From positions 1-59,297 of the forward strand of contig JAUMOL010000032.1 in NCBI GenBank assembly GCA_031295385.1: a DNA stretch of 59,297 bases, written 5' to 3'. The DNA is from Collinsella sp. GTDB lineage: Bacteria > Actinomycetota > Coriobacteriia > Coriobacteriales > Coriobacteriaceae. This document shows positions 1 through 7,203 of this stretch, piece after piece. The number at the start of each line of letters is the position of its first letter. The stretch's first letter is position 1. A model generated the notes under the pieces. It did no database searches. It worked only from the letters and a program-made list of their open reading frames with translations, and had not been told where the DNA came from. Position numbers and translations under genes: made by a program.

Positions 1-90
1 TACCTCGTGTACTATCGTGAGGAGCGGATCAAGAAGTCCCTCGGGTGGCTCAGCCCGATGGAGTACCGCAGGAAGCTTGGATACGCCTAG
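1..90 (+). CDS. IS3-family transposase (OrfB), C-terminal fragment cut by the window edge
   Basis: Frame 1 reads without interruption from base 1 to a TAG at 88-90. Its 29 residues start YLVYYREERI and continue with LGWLSPMEYR, matching the end of IS3/IS150-type integrase-like transposases (typically YI..YN..RI...LGGLSPVEYR). This part lies after the DDE catalytic core, so no active-site residue is visible. The gene is open at its 5' side because the window begins inside it; whether the whole copy is functional cannot be judged. Confidence 0.8.
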   Translation, partial: YLVYYREERIKKSLGWLSPMEYRRKLGYA

Positions 91-120
91 ACGCGGTCCA
101 AGAAATCGTCCGCACCCCCA
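1..120 (+). mobile_element. Right end of an IS3-family insertion sequence
   Basis: The first 90 bases encode the C-terminus of an IS3-type transposase. The next 30 bases look like the right terminal inverted repeat, ending in CCCCCA at 115-120; on the minus strand this begins TGGGGGTGCGGACGA, which fits the TG...CA ends of IS3-family elements. The left part of the element lies outside the window, so target-site duplication cannot be tested. The element stops about 30 bases before the stop codon of the neighbouring sugar kinase gene. Confidence 0.7.
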
Positions 121-152
121 AGCGGGTGTTCGGCAGCGATTTTTCGATGCGG

Positions 153-1085
153 CTAGCAGACCTGACGAACTTCGATGTTCTTCTTGTATTCGTCCACCTT
201 GGCAAAGTCGCCCAGGCCCGGGCACTCGACCACGTTGGCGCCGGTGGCCATCGACAGGCGCAGGGCGTCCTCGACGCGCTCGGGGGCGTCATGCCACACG
301 GACAGGAAGGCAGCGAGCGAGGAATCGCCAGCACACACCGTCGACAGCAGCTTGACGTCGAAGGTGCGGTTAGCAAACCAGATGTGCTTGCCGTTGGAGA
401 AGTACGCACCGGCGCCACCAAGGGTCAGCAGCACGTTCTTGGCGCCCTTGGCATGAAGCTCAGCCATTGCGCCCTTAACAGACTCATCGTCGCCACCGCT
501 CACCTTAATGCCAAAGATATCGAGCAACTCGTCGTCATTGGGCTTGATCAGCAGCGGCTCCATGGCAATGAGATCTGCCAGCTGATGGCTCGAAATGTCG
601 AGAACGAACTCGGCACCCTTGGCCTTGACGCGGCGCAGAACCTCGGCCAGGAAGCCCTCGGAAGTGTTGGGAGGCAGCGAGCCGCTGATTACCAGGCAGG
701 TCATGTCATCGAGCGAATCGATGAGCTCAAACATCTCCTGCTCATTGGCCTCGTTGATGGCGGCACCGGCGTTGACCATGTTGTACTCGGTGTCGGGGCC
801 GGCATTGAGGAACACGTTGACGCGCGTGATGCCGTCGGTCCACACGGGCTTGACGGGCACGCCCAGGGCCTCGGCGCCCTTGACGATGAACTCGCCCGAG
901 AAGCCAGCGAAGAAGCCCAGGATCGTGGTGTCGACACCGTAGTGGTCAAGCGTAAACGAGACGTTGAGGCCCTTGCCGTTGGGCGTATAGACGGCGTTGC
1001 GAGTACGCGTGACGGTGTTGGCAGCAAGGCCGTCGCAGGCGATGTTGTAGTCAATGGCGGGATTTGCAGTGAGCGTGTAAATCAT
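153..1085 (-). CDS. PfkB-family 1-phosphofructokinase-like sugar kinase (copy 1)
   Basis: A 310-residue ribokinase/PfkB-family kinase, expected to phosphorylate fructose 1-phosphate or a related sugar phosphate in the cytoplasm. It opens with YTLTANPAIDY, the usual 1-phosphofructokinase/tagatose-6-phosphate-kinase start. The C-terminal signature is CAGDSSLAAF, with the presumed catalytic Asp at about residue 254. Two usual glycines differ: the first Gly of GAGD is Cys, and the GGKGxN motif reads NGKGLN. The start at 1085 has AAGGA six bases upstream. It is a paralogue of the next gene, separated from it by a terminator, so it is probably transcribed alone. The exact substrate (fructose 1-phosphate or tagatose 6-phosphate) is inferred. 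Confidence 0.88.
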   Translation of the reverse strand: MIYTLTANPAIDYNIACDGLAANTVTRTRNAVYTPNGKGLNVSFTLDHYGVDTTILGFFAGFSGEFIVKGAEALGVPVKPVWTDGITRVNVFLNAGPDTEYNMVNAGAAINEANEQEMFELIDSLDDMTCLVISGSLPPNTSEGFLAEVLRRVKAKGAEFVLDISSHQLADLIAMEPLLIKPNDDELLDIFGIKVSGGDDESVKGAMAELHAKGAKNVLLTLGGAGAYFSNGKHIWFANRTFDVKLLSTVCAGDSSLAAFLSVWHDAPERVEDALRLSMATGANVVECPGLGDFAKVDEYKKNIEVRQVC

Positions 1086-1117
1086 GAATGTTCCTTTCAC
1101 GAAGCAACGTGTTAATG

Positions 1118-1128
1118 AAAGTATATTC
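1118..1128 (-). promoter_or_regulatory. Possible -10 element for the first PfkB gene
   Basis: On the minus strand TATACT is read at 1125-1120, about 35 bases before the start codon. It lies in the gap between the upstream terminator and the kinase gene, where a promoter is expected. No convincing -35 hexamer is seen at 16-18 bases, so this is only a candidate. Confidence 0.3.
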
Positions 1129-1213
1129 CACGCATCGGTAAAAGGCTAGGACAACTCGGTGAACGGTGTGGAAGCGATGAAGTACGGCGGGACACCTCTC
1201 CCCCGTGGCGGAA

Positions 1214-1246
1214 CAAAAAGGCGCCCCAGCCGAAACCGGGGCGCCG
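1214..1246 (-). terminator. Intrinsic terminator of the ptsH-ptsI-pfkB operon
   Basis: On the minus strand the perfect 8-bp stem GGCGCCCC/GGGGCGCC (arms 1238-1245 and 1220-1227) is followed directly by TTTTT. It lies 28 bases past the stop of the second PfkB gene and would end the operon before the first PfkB gene. Confidence 0.85.
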
Positions 1247-1273
1247 CATGCGCACGAATATGTCGCGTTTCGA

Positions 1274-2206
1274 TTACTGACGATCGAGCTTGCGGACAGC
1301 AACGCGCTTGCTGTACTCGTCGACGTGACCGAAGTCGCCGATGCCGACGGACTCGGCAACGTTGGCGCCGGTGGCCATAGCGAGCTTCATGGCCTCCTCG
1401 ACGTTGTCGCGATCCCTGTACCACTTGTGCAGGAACGCAGCGAGGGTGCAGTCGCCGGCGCAGACGGAAGAGACCAGCTTGATGTTGAACTCACGCTTGG
1501 CGTACCAGATGTCCTCGCCGTTGGAGAAGTAAGCGTCGCCGCGGCTACCACGGGTGAGCAGCACGTTCTGAACGCCAGCGTCGTGAGCCATCTTCATGGC
1601 AACGCGAACCTCGTCGTCGGTGTCGACCGGCACGCCGAAGATGGCCTTCATCTCATGATGGTTCGGCTTGATGAGCAGCGGCTTCTTGTGAGCGAGCTCC
1701 TTGAGCTTGTCGGAGGAAAGGTCCAGGACGACGTCGGCGCCACGGGCCTGAGCGTGCTCCATGACCTTAGCCAGGAAGTCAGGCGTAGCTTTGGGAGGCA
1801 CGGAGCCGGAAACGATCAGGCACTCGAGATCGCCCGCGGTGTCCAGGATGTTGTAGAGCTCCTCCTGGTGCTGCGGCGTGATCGGAGCACCCGGGTTCAG
1901 GATGCCGTACTCGTGCTGGCCATCGTTGACGTAGGTGTTAATGCGCGTGATACCGTCGGTCCAGACCGGGCGGCAGAGGCAACCCAGGTTCATGACCTCC
2001 TCGACGATGAACTTGCCCGTGAAGCCAGCGAAGAAGCCGAGCGCGACGGTGTCGACGCCCATCTTCTTAAAGGCGAAGGACACGTCGAGGCCCTTGCCGT
2101 TAGCCGTGTAGCTGGCCGAGCCGGTGCGGACGTTCTCGTCGGGCTCGAGCGGAGAGCTCGAAACCGTCATGTCGACAGCCGGGTTAGCGGTTAGCGTGTA
2201 GAACAT
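1274..2206 (-). CDS. PfkB-family 1-phosphofructokinase-like sugar kinase (copy 2)
   Basis: A 310-residue PfkB kinase starting YTLTANPAVDM, same length and layout as its neighbour. Its signature reads CAGDCTLAAF with the presumed catalytic Asp near residue 252, and its substrate-side motif is NGKGLDVSF where copy 1 has NGKGLNVSF. The Asn-to-Asp change in a motif that normally contacts the sugar hints that the two copies may not share a substrate. The ATG at 2206 has AGGGGG eight bases upstream. It follows enzyme I by 74 bases and precedes a terminator, so it is the last gene of ptsH-ptsI-pfkB. The likely role is turning PTS-made fructose 1-phosphate into fructose 1,6-bisphosphate. Confidence 0.88.
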   Translation of the reverse strand: MFYTLTANPAVDMTVSSSPLEPDENVRTGSASYTANGKGLDVSFAFKKMGVDTVALGFFAGFTGKFIVEEVMNLGCLCRPVWTDGITRINTYVNDGQHEYGILNPGAPITPQHQEELYNILDTAGDLECLIVSGSVPPKATPDFLAKVMEHAQARGADVVLDLSSDKLKELAHKKPLLIKPNHHEMKAIFGVPVDTDDEVRVAMKMAHDAGVQNVLLTRGSRGDAYFSNGEDIWYAKREFNIKLVSSVCAGDCTLAAFLHKWYRDRDNVEEAMKLAMATGANVAESVGIGDFGHVDEYSKRVAVRKLDRQ

Positions 2207-2233
2207 TTACAGTACCCCCTGTATATGTGAGGG

Positions 2234-2263
2234 CCGCGTGGCCGGCCCATTCCAACCACGCGG
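2234..2263. repeat. Hairpin between enzyme I and kinase genes
   Basis: CCGCGTGG (2234-2241) pairs perfectly with CCACGCGG (2256-2263) across a 14-base loop. No U-tract follows on the minus strand, so it is not a standard terminator; it could be an mRNA-processing or stability element between ptsI and the kinase. Confidence 0.5.
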
Positions 2264-2280
2264 TTACCTCTGATACCAAA

Positions 2281-3984
2281 TTAGCGAGCTGCGGACTCGA
2301 GCAGTGCCTTGACCTCGGCAGCGGTGTTGCAGGCGAGCGCCTTCTCGGCGAGCTCGTCGCACTCGGCCTTGGTCCACTGGCTGATGGTCTTGCGGGCGCG
2401 CAGGATGGACGGAGCGCTCATCGAGAACTCCTCCAGGCCCCAGCTGATCAGCAGCGGCTCGAGCAGCGGATCGGCAGCGGCCTCGCCGCACATACCGACC
2501 ATGATGCCGGCCTTCACGCCGCTCTCGATGATGTTCTTGAGCGAGCGGAGCACGGCGGGATAGTACACCTGGTACAGGTTGGAGATGGTGTCGTTGCCAC
2601 GGTCGGCGCACATGGTGTAGCCGATCAGGTCGTTGGTGCCGATGGAGAAGAAGTCGGCGACCTCGGCAAGACGGTCTGCGAGCAGCGAGGCGGCAGGTGT
2701 CTCGACCATAATGCCGACCTCGATGTTCTCGTTGAATTTGCGACCCTCTTCGGTCAGCTCGGCCTTGCACTGCTCGACGAGCTCCTTGACAGCCAAGACC
2801 TCCTCGACGCAGGTGACGAGCGGGATCATGATCTTGACGTCACCGAAGGCGCTAGCGCGCAGCAGAGCGCGGAGCTGGACCTTGTACTGGTCGGGATTGG
2901 CCAGGCAGTAACGCACGGCGCGGAAGCCCATGAAGGGGTTGTCTTCCTTGACCATATGCAGATACGGAATCTCCTTGTCGCCACCCACATCGAGCGTGCG
3001 GATGATGACCGGAGCACCCTTGAGCGCGCTGGCGACCTTACGGTAGGCGTTGAACTGCTCCTCCTCGGAAGGAAGCTCAGCAGAGTCCATGAACAGGAAC
3101 TCGGAGCGGAACAGACCGATGGCCTCGGCATCGTGATCGAGCGCGTTGGGCACGTCATCAGGGTTACCGATGTTGCAGGCGATGATCTTCTTGATGCCAT
3201 CGGCAGTCACGGACGGCTTGCCACGGAAGGCCTCGAGGGCTGCCTTCTCGGCAGCGAAGGCCTCGGCCTTGGCGGTGTAGGCAGCGAGCGTCTCCTCGTC
3301 GGGATCGGCCTCGACGATACCCTTGCCACCGTCGACGACAACGGTCATACCGTTGCGCAGCGCGGTGCAGCTGTTGGAAACCGAAAGGACAGCCGGGATC
3401 TCGAGGGCACGCGCGATGATCGCGGAGTGCGACGTGCGGCCACCGGTCTCGGTGACGATACCGGCAACGTGGGCCTTATCGATCGTGGCGGTCATGGACG
3501 GCGTGAGGTCATGCACGACAACGACGGTGTTCTCGGGCAGGACGGAGAGGTCGACGACCTCCTTGCCCAGCAGCTCGGCCAGAATACCGGTGCGGATGTC
3601 GGCGATGTCGGCCGCGCGCAGACGGAACATCTCGTCGTCCATGGACAGGAACATGTTCTCGAACATGGTCGAGGTGTCCATGAGCGCCTGCTCGGCGCAG
3701 GTACCGCCGTCAATGGCGGCGTTGATGGCGTCGGTCATACCCGGATCCTGAGCCAGGACAATGTGTCCGCTCATGATCTCGGCCTCGGCCTCGCCCACCG
3801 TCTCCTTCATGTGGTCGGCCTGAGCCTGGGTCTTCTCGCAGAAGACCGAAAGAGCGGATTGATAGCGCTCCTTCTCTGCTGCCGAATCAGCAACCTCGTG
3901 CGGCTCAAACGTCAAGTCGGGATCGACGGCAACCATGACGGTGCCGATACCGATGCCCTCGGAAGCGTTGACTCCCTGATACAT
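2281..3984 (-). CDS. ptsI: Phosphoenolpyruvate-protein phosphotransferase, PTS enzyme I
   Basis: Enzyme I takes phosphate from PEP and passes it to His15 of HPr, starting every PTS sugar uptake. The 567-residue protein has the family length. The phospho-His motif GGRTSHSAII puts the active His at about residue 186, a TIM-barrel PEP-binding half follows, and the catalytic Cys lies in VGMCGEAAAD near the C-terminus. Two starts are possible six bases apart: ATG at 3990 and ATG at 3984. GAGGA lies six bases before 3984, giving an N-terminus MYQGVNASEGIGIG typical of the family, so 3984 was chosen. The gene lies 133 bases downstream of ptsH. Confidence 0.95.
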   Translation of the reverse strand: MYQGVNASEGIGIGTVMVAVDPDLTFEPHEVADSAAEKERYQSALSVFCEKTQAQADHMKETVGEAEAEIMSGHIVLAQDPGMTDAINAAIDGGTCAEQALMDTSTMFENMFLSMDDEMFRLRAADIADIRTGILAELLGKEVVDLSVLPENTVVVVHDLTPSMTATIDKAHVAGIVTETGGRTSHSAIIARALEIPAVLSVSNSCTALRNGMTVVVDGGKGIVEADPDEETLAAYTAKAEAFAAEKAALEAFRGKPSVTADGIKKIIACNIGNPDDVPNALDHDAEAIGLFRSEFLFMDSAELPSEEEQFNAYRKVASALKGAPVIIRTLDVGGDKEIPYLHMVKEDNPFMGFRAVRYCLANPDQYKVQLRALLRASAFGDVKIMIPLVTCVEEVLAVKELVEQCKAELTEEGRKFNENIEVGIMVETPAASLLADRLAEVADFFSIGTNDLIGYTMCADRGNDTISNLYQVYYPAVLRSLKNIIESGVKAGIMVGMCGEAAADPLLEPLLISWGLEEFSMSAPSILRARKTISQWTKAECDELAEKALACNTAAEVKALLESAAR

Positions 3985-4042
3985 TCCCATTCCTCTCTCC
4001 GTGTCATGTGATAAAGCGTTTTGCCATATCCATGACAAAAGA

Positions 4043-4072
4043 GCGCAGCTACCTTACAACAGGTCACTGCGC
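4043..4072 (-). terminator. Possible attenuator hairpin between ptsH and ptsI
   Basis: On the minus strand GCGCAG (4072-4067) and CTGCGC (4048-4043) form a 6-bp stem followed by TCTTTTG. The 18-base loop and short stem make it weak. If active it would lower enzyme I transcription relative to HPr. Confidence 0.35.
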
Positions 4073-4117
4073 CCCCAAATATGAACTTAGTTGTTCAACA
4101 TGCGACCCGTTTGAGTT

Positions 4118-4381
4118 CTACTCGCCAAGACCGCTCTTGATGAGCTCGATGGCAGCAGCCAGAGCCTCGGCCTCGTCAGCGCCGTCGCACTTTACCTCGA
4201 CCTCGGTGCCGCAGGGGATACCAGCAGCCATGAGGGCCATCGGGGACTTGCCGTTGACCTCCTTCTCGGGGGTGACGACCGTCACGTCACAGGCGTACTT
4301 GCCCATGGTGGAGGCGAACAGACCAGCCGGACGCATGTGCAGACCCTGAGGATTAACGAGGGTAGCCTTCTCAGAAACCAT
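4118..4381 (-). CDS. ptsH: PTS phosphocarrier protein HPr
   Basis: An 87-residue HPr that carries phosphate from enzyme I to EIIA domains. Numbering from the ATG at 4381 places the active histidine exactly at 15 (LHMRPAG) and the regulatory serine exactly at 46 (GKSPMALM), both family positions. Ser46 is the site used by HPr kinase in Firmicutes; whether a kinase exists here cannot be seen. AGGAG six bases before the ATG supports this start; the open frame extends further upstream but without HPr-like sequence. It is the first gene of the ptsH-ptsI-pfkB operon. Confidence 0.96.
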   Translation of the reverse strand: MVSEKATLVNPQGLHMRPAGLFASTMGKYACDVTVVTPEKEVNGKSPMALMAAGIPCGTEVEVKCDGADEAEALAAAIELIKSGLGE

Positions 4382-4518
4382 AATTGACTCCTTTTTGTGT
4401 TTAACCCCTGTCATGCATGTGGCAGGAGTCAGATTCACGACGTTGTTTATATTAACTCACATCAAACGGTTTTTCATTATGTTTCAGACGAATTATTGGA
4501 CAGATGTGTTTGTCGTCC

Positions 4519-4670
4519 GCTTGCTCGTCCACAGAGGGCCGGGCGCGGCCTGTGAGATTTCCTGCTCTACAGTCCTGCTCGCACGAAGAGCACATTAAGT
4601 GCTCTTCGGCTCGTGCGGAACTCGCGATAAATCTCACAGGCCGCGCCCGGCCCTCTGTGGACGAGCAAGC
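4519..4670. repeat. Long palindromic element with 42-bp perfect arms
   Basis: Bases 4519-4560 are the exact reverse complement of 4629-4670 (42 of 42). The 68-base spacer contains a second nested inverted repeat, CGAAGAGCAC/GTGCTCTTCG around a 5-base loop. No open frame of recognisable family and no terminator U-tract is present. It lies in the 546-base gap between ptsH and the PTS permease gene. It resembles a MITE-like or cruciform-forming element; no target duplication was recognised. Confidence 0.85.
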
Positions 4671-4774
4671 TGCGGAAACTCGGTCGATCCTGAGTAATGT
4701 CGGCTGAAAAGAATTCTGGCTGATGAACTGTTCGCGATAAAGACTCGATAGGTAGCCCCCTCTATGCCCTTTTA

Positions 4775-4846
4775 TAAGTTGCGGTGAAATAGGGACAGAA
4801 TTTGGGGTTGAATCGTTTAAACAGTCCCTATTTCACCGCAACTTAT
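4775..4846. repeat. 23-bp perfect inverted repeat
   Basis: Bases 4775-4797 are the exact reverse complement of 4824-4846, with a 26-base AT-rich loop. The stem contains AAATAGGGAC. It lies just beyond the terminator of the permease gene and contains no gene. It may be a REP-like element. Confidence 0.8.
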
Positions 4847-4854
4847 TTGGGGAT

Positions 4855-4890
4855 GAAAAAGGCGGAGGCCCTGGGGAGGGACTCCGCCTT
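4855..4890 (-). terminator. Intrinsic terminator of the PTS permease gene
   Basis: On the minus strand AAGGCGGAG (4890-4882) pairs with CTCCGCCTT (4867-4859) and TTT follows. It lies 37 bases past the permease stop codon. Confidence 0.8.
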
Positions 4891-4927
4891 ATATACAGGG
4901 GGGCGATGTTATTCGCGTACCGCGGAA

Positions 4928-6931
4928 TTAGACCAGACGGGCGTTGATCGTCTTGGCGATCTCGGCGGCGTCGGTGGAACCCTTGACGGTGGCACGGAAG
5001 TCCTCGTCCATGAGCGCCTCGGCGACCTTGGACAGGATCTTGAGGTGCGTAGTGCCGGCCTGGGCACCGGGGATGAGCAGGGCGATAGCCACGTTGACGG
5101 GAGCGCCGTCCATGGTGTCCCAACCGGTCACGCCAGACTCGTCCTTGACGACGATGACGGCAGCCTCGGTAATGGCGTCGGACTTGGCATGCGGGATGGC
5201 GAAGCCCTCCATCATGCCCGTGGTGCCCTCGGCCTCGCGGGCCAGGAAGGCGTTCATCACGGCGTCGGCGTCGCCGGCGATACCGGCCTTGACGGCCTGG
5301 TTGGAGACAAAGCTCAGAGCCTCGTCACGAGAAGCGAAGTCCTCGGCGACAAAGACATTCTCGACCTTCACGAAGTCGGCAGCCTCGGCCTTGGGGGCCT
5401 CGACGGCAGCGGCCTTGGGGGCCTCAACGGGCTTGGCTGCAGGAGCGGCCTTCTGGTTCTTCTCGAAGTCGTACTTCTTGAAGGCCACGAACAGGATGCC
5501 ACCGACCACAGCGCCGATGAGGATCGCGAGGACCCAAAGCGGACCGTTCTCGACAACGGGCAGGACCAGGAAGCCACCGTGAGGCGCCGGATCGTGAACG
5601 TTGAACATAATGGTCAGGATCGAAGCGATAGAGGAACCGAGCATCATGATGGGCATGACGGGCCAGATGTTCTTGGTCATGAACGGAATGGCGCCCTCGG
5701 TGATGTGGGTGCAACCAAGGATGAGGTTGACGACACCGGCGTCGTGATCCTCCTGGCTGAAGTACTTCTTGCCGACAACGACGGCAAAGGTGGTGATCAG
5801 CGGCGGAACGATGCAGGCGGCGGAGACGGCAGCCATGAAGTTGGTGCCGAAGTTGTAGGTATCGGTGCCAACACCGGCGGCCAAAGCCTCGGTGAGCATA
5901 GCGGTACCGGTGACGTAAGCAGCCTTGTTGACCGGGCCGCCCATGTCAAAGGCGCACATGCAGCCAATGGCAAGACCCAGGACAACGGCGCCAGAGGCGG
6001 ACAGGCCCTTGAGGAAGTCCATCATGGCGGTGTTGATGGCAGCCATGGGGCCGGAAATGCCGAGCATGACCAGGCCGACGATAGCCGTCGAGAACAGCGG
6101 GTACAGGAAGATAGCCTTGAGGCCGTCCAGGTTCTTGGGCAGGCCGGCAAAGACCTTCTCGAGCAGCAGGATGACATAGCCGGCGAGGAAGCCGCCGACG
6201 ATGCCGCCCAGGAAGCCGAAGCCCACGCCGGCGCCACCGGCGTCGATCATGCCGGTCTCGGCGTTAACAGGCAGGCCCTGGATGGCGATCATACCGGCAA
6301 CGAAACCGGGGACGAGCGCCGGGCGCTTGCCGATGGATTCGGCGATGTAGGCGGAAAGCACCGGAACCATGAGGTTCATGGCGATGCCGCCGATGATCTT
6401 GAGCATCGCAGCAAAGCTGTTGTAGTCAGACGCCGTCGAATCGAAGGACGTAATGCCCCACAGGAACGAAACGGCGGTCAGAACACCACCAGCAACGACG
6501 AAGACCAGCATGTGGCTGACGCCGTTCATGAGGTGCTTGTAGATGATGTGGCCGATGGACTCCTTCTCCTCGACCTCGTCCTCGACATCGGCAGCAGCCG
6601 CAACCGTGTCGTCGCCCTTGGCGGCGAGCGCGCGGTCAATCAGCTTACCGGCGGCCTCAACGGACAGGGCCTTGGAAACACCAACGGAAACCATGGGCTT
6701 GCCGGCGAAACGCTCAGCCTGGACATCCTTGTCGGCTGCGACGACGACGGCCTTGGCACCAGCGATCTCACTCTTGGTGAGCTCGTTCTCGACACCGACC
6801 TGGCCATGAGTCTCGACCTTAATGGTCAGACCGCGCTCGGCAGCTGCCTTCTCCAGCGCCTCCTTCGCCATGAAGGTGTGCGCAATGCCGGTCGGGCAAC
6901 CGGTCGCGGCGATGATGTCAAACTTAGCCAT
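4928..6931 (-). CDS. fruA: PTS fructose-type permease, EIIB-EIIC-EIIA fusion
   Basis: One 667-residue chain imports and phosphorylates a fructose-like sugar across the membrane. The N-terminal EIIB domain has its phospho-Cys at residue 12 (AATGCPTGIAH), as in fructose-specific IIB. The EIIC membrane domain follows from about 135 to 490 with many hydrophobic helices and GGF/GGI loops. An Ala/Pro/Lys-rich linker (about 500-530) leads to a C-terminal EIIA domain with active His near 581 (AIPHAKSD). The order B-C-A differs from the A-B-C order of Bacillus FruA. AGGAGG five bases upstream fixes the start. It is a single-gene unit, divergent from an RpiR-type regulator. Fructose is the best guess; mannitol or a related sugar is possible. 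Confidence 0.93.
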   Translation of the reverse strand: MAKFDIIAATGCPTGIAHTFMAKEALEKAAAERGLTIKVETHGQVGVENELTKSEIAGAKAVVVAADKDVQAERFAGKPMVSVGVSKALSVEAAGKLIDRALAAKGDDTVAAAADVEDEVEEKESIGHIIYKHLMNGVSHMLVFVVAGGVLTAVSFLWGITSFDSTASDYNSFAAMLKIIGGIAMNLMVPVLSAYIAESIGKRPALVPGFVAGMIAIQGLPVNAETGMIDAGGAGVGFGFLGGIVGGFLAGYVILLLEKVFAGLPKNLDGLKAIFLYPLFSTAIVGLVMLGISGPMAAINTAMMDFLKGLSASGAVVLGLAIGCMCAFDMGGPVNKAAYVTGTAMLTEALAAGVGTDTYNFGTNFMAAVSAACIVPPLITTFAVVVGKKYFSQEDHDAGVVNLILGCTHITEGAIPFMTKNIWPVMPIMMLGSSIASILTIMFNVHDPAPHGGFLVLPVVENGPLWVLAILIGAVVGGILFVAFKKYDFEKNQKAAPAAKPVEAPKAAAVEAPKAEAADFVKVENVFVAEDFASRDEALSFVSNQAVKAGIAGDADAVMNAFLAREAEGTTGMMEGFAIPHAKSDAITEAAVIVVKDESGVTGWDTMDGAPVNVAIALLIPGAQAGTTHLKILSKVAEALMDEDFRATVKGSTDAAEIAKTINARLV

Positions 6932-7058
6932 GTGTCCCTCCTTCTTGAGTACAGCGCCCGCGGGCGCTCCCCTACACGCGCTTCGATGCGCGTTTTTCCA
7001 CAACTGAAAGATACCAACCTACCGTCCGCGTGAGAAGAGCTAAGGTGCAAATCTCCGG

Positions 7059-7095
7059 TGAAAGGTTCTTTCATAACCGTAAACGGTAAGTGAAA
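7059..7095. promoter_or_regulatory. Overlapping palindromes, candidate operators for the RpiR regulator
   Basis: In the divergent 272-base gap between the permease and the regulator, TGAAAG-GTT-CTTTCA (7059-7073) is a perfect 6-bp-arm palindrome. It shares TTTCA with a second, imperfect palindrome at 7069-7095, built from TTTCA and ACCGT, then ACGGT and TGAAA. The position suits control of one or both genes. The link to the RpiR protein is inferred. Confidence 0.5.
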
Positions 7096-7203
7096 GTTTA
7101 CCATCAACACTTGAAACGGCAAGGTGTATCTTGTAATTGAAAATGCCCGTATACTATGGCATTGCAAATCAAGCTAGATTTTCATGCCAACCAGGAGCCA
7201 TCC

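Noticed and set aside
2234..2263. Terminator between ptsI and the kinase
   Set aside because: The stem is good but no U-tract follows on the minus strand, so it is listed as a hairpin only.
4382..4438. A 19-residue extension of HPr
   Set aside because: The ATG at 4381 has AGGAG at six bases and puts His15 and Ser46 at exact family positions.
4802..7033. A 743-codon open frame on the plus strand opposite the PTS permease
   Set aside because: High-GC third positions leave the opposite strand open; the product is low-complexity (G, D, H, V rich) with no family motif, and the permease on the minus strand is certain.
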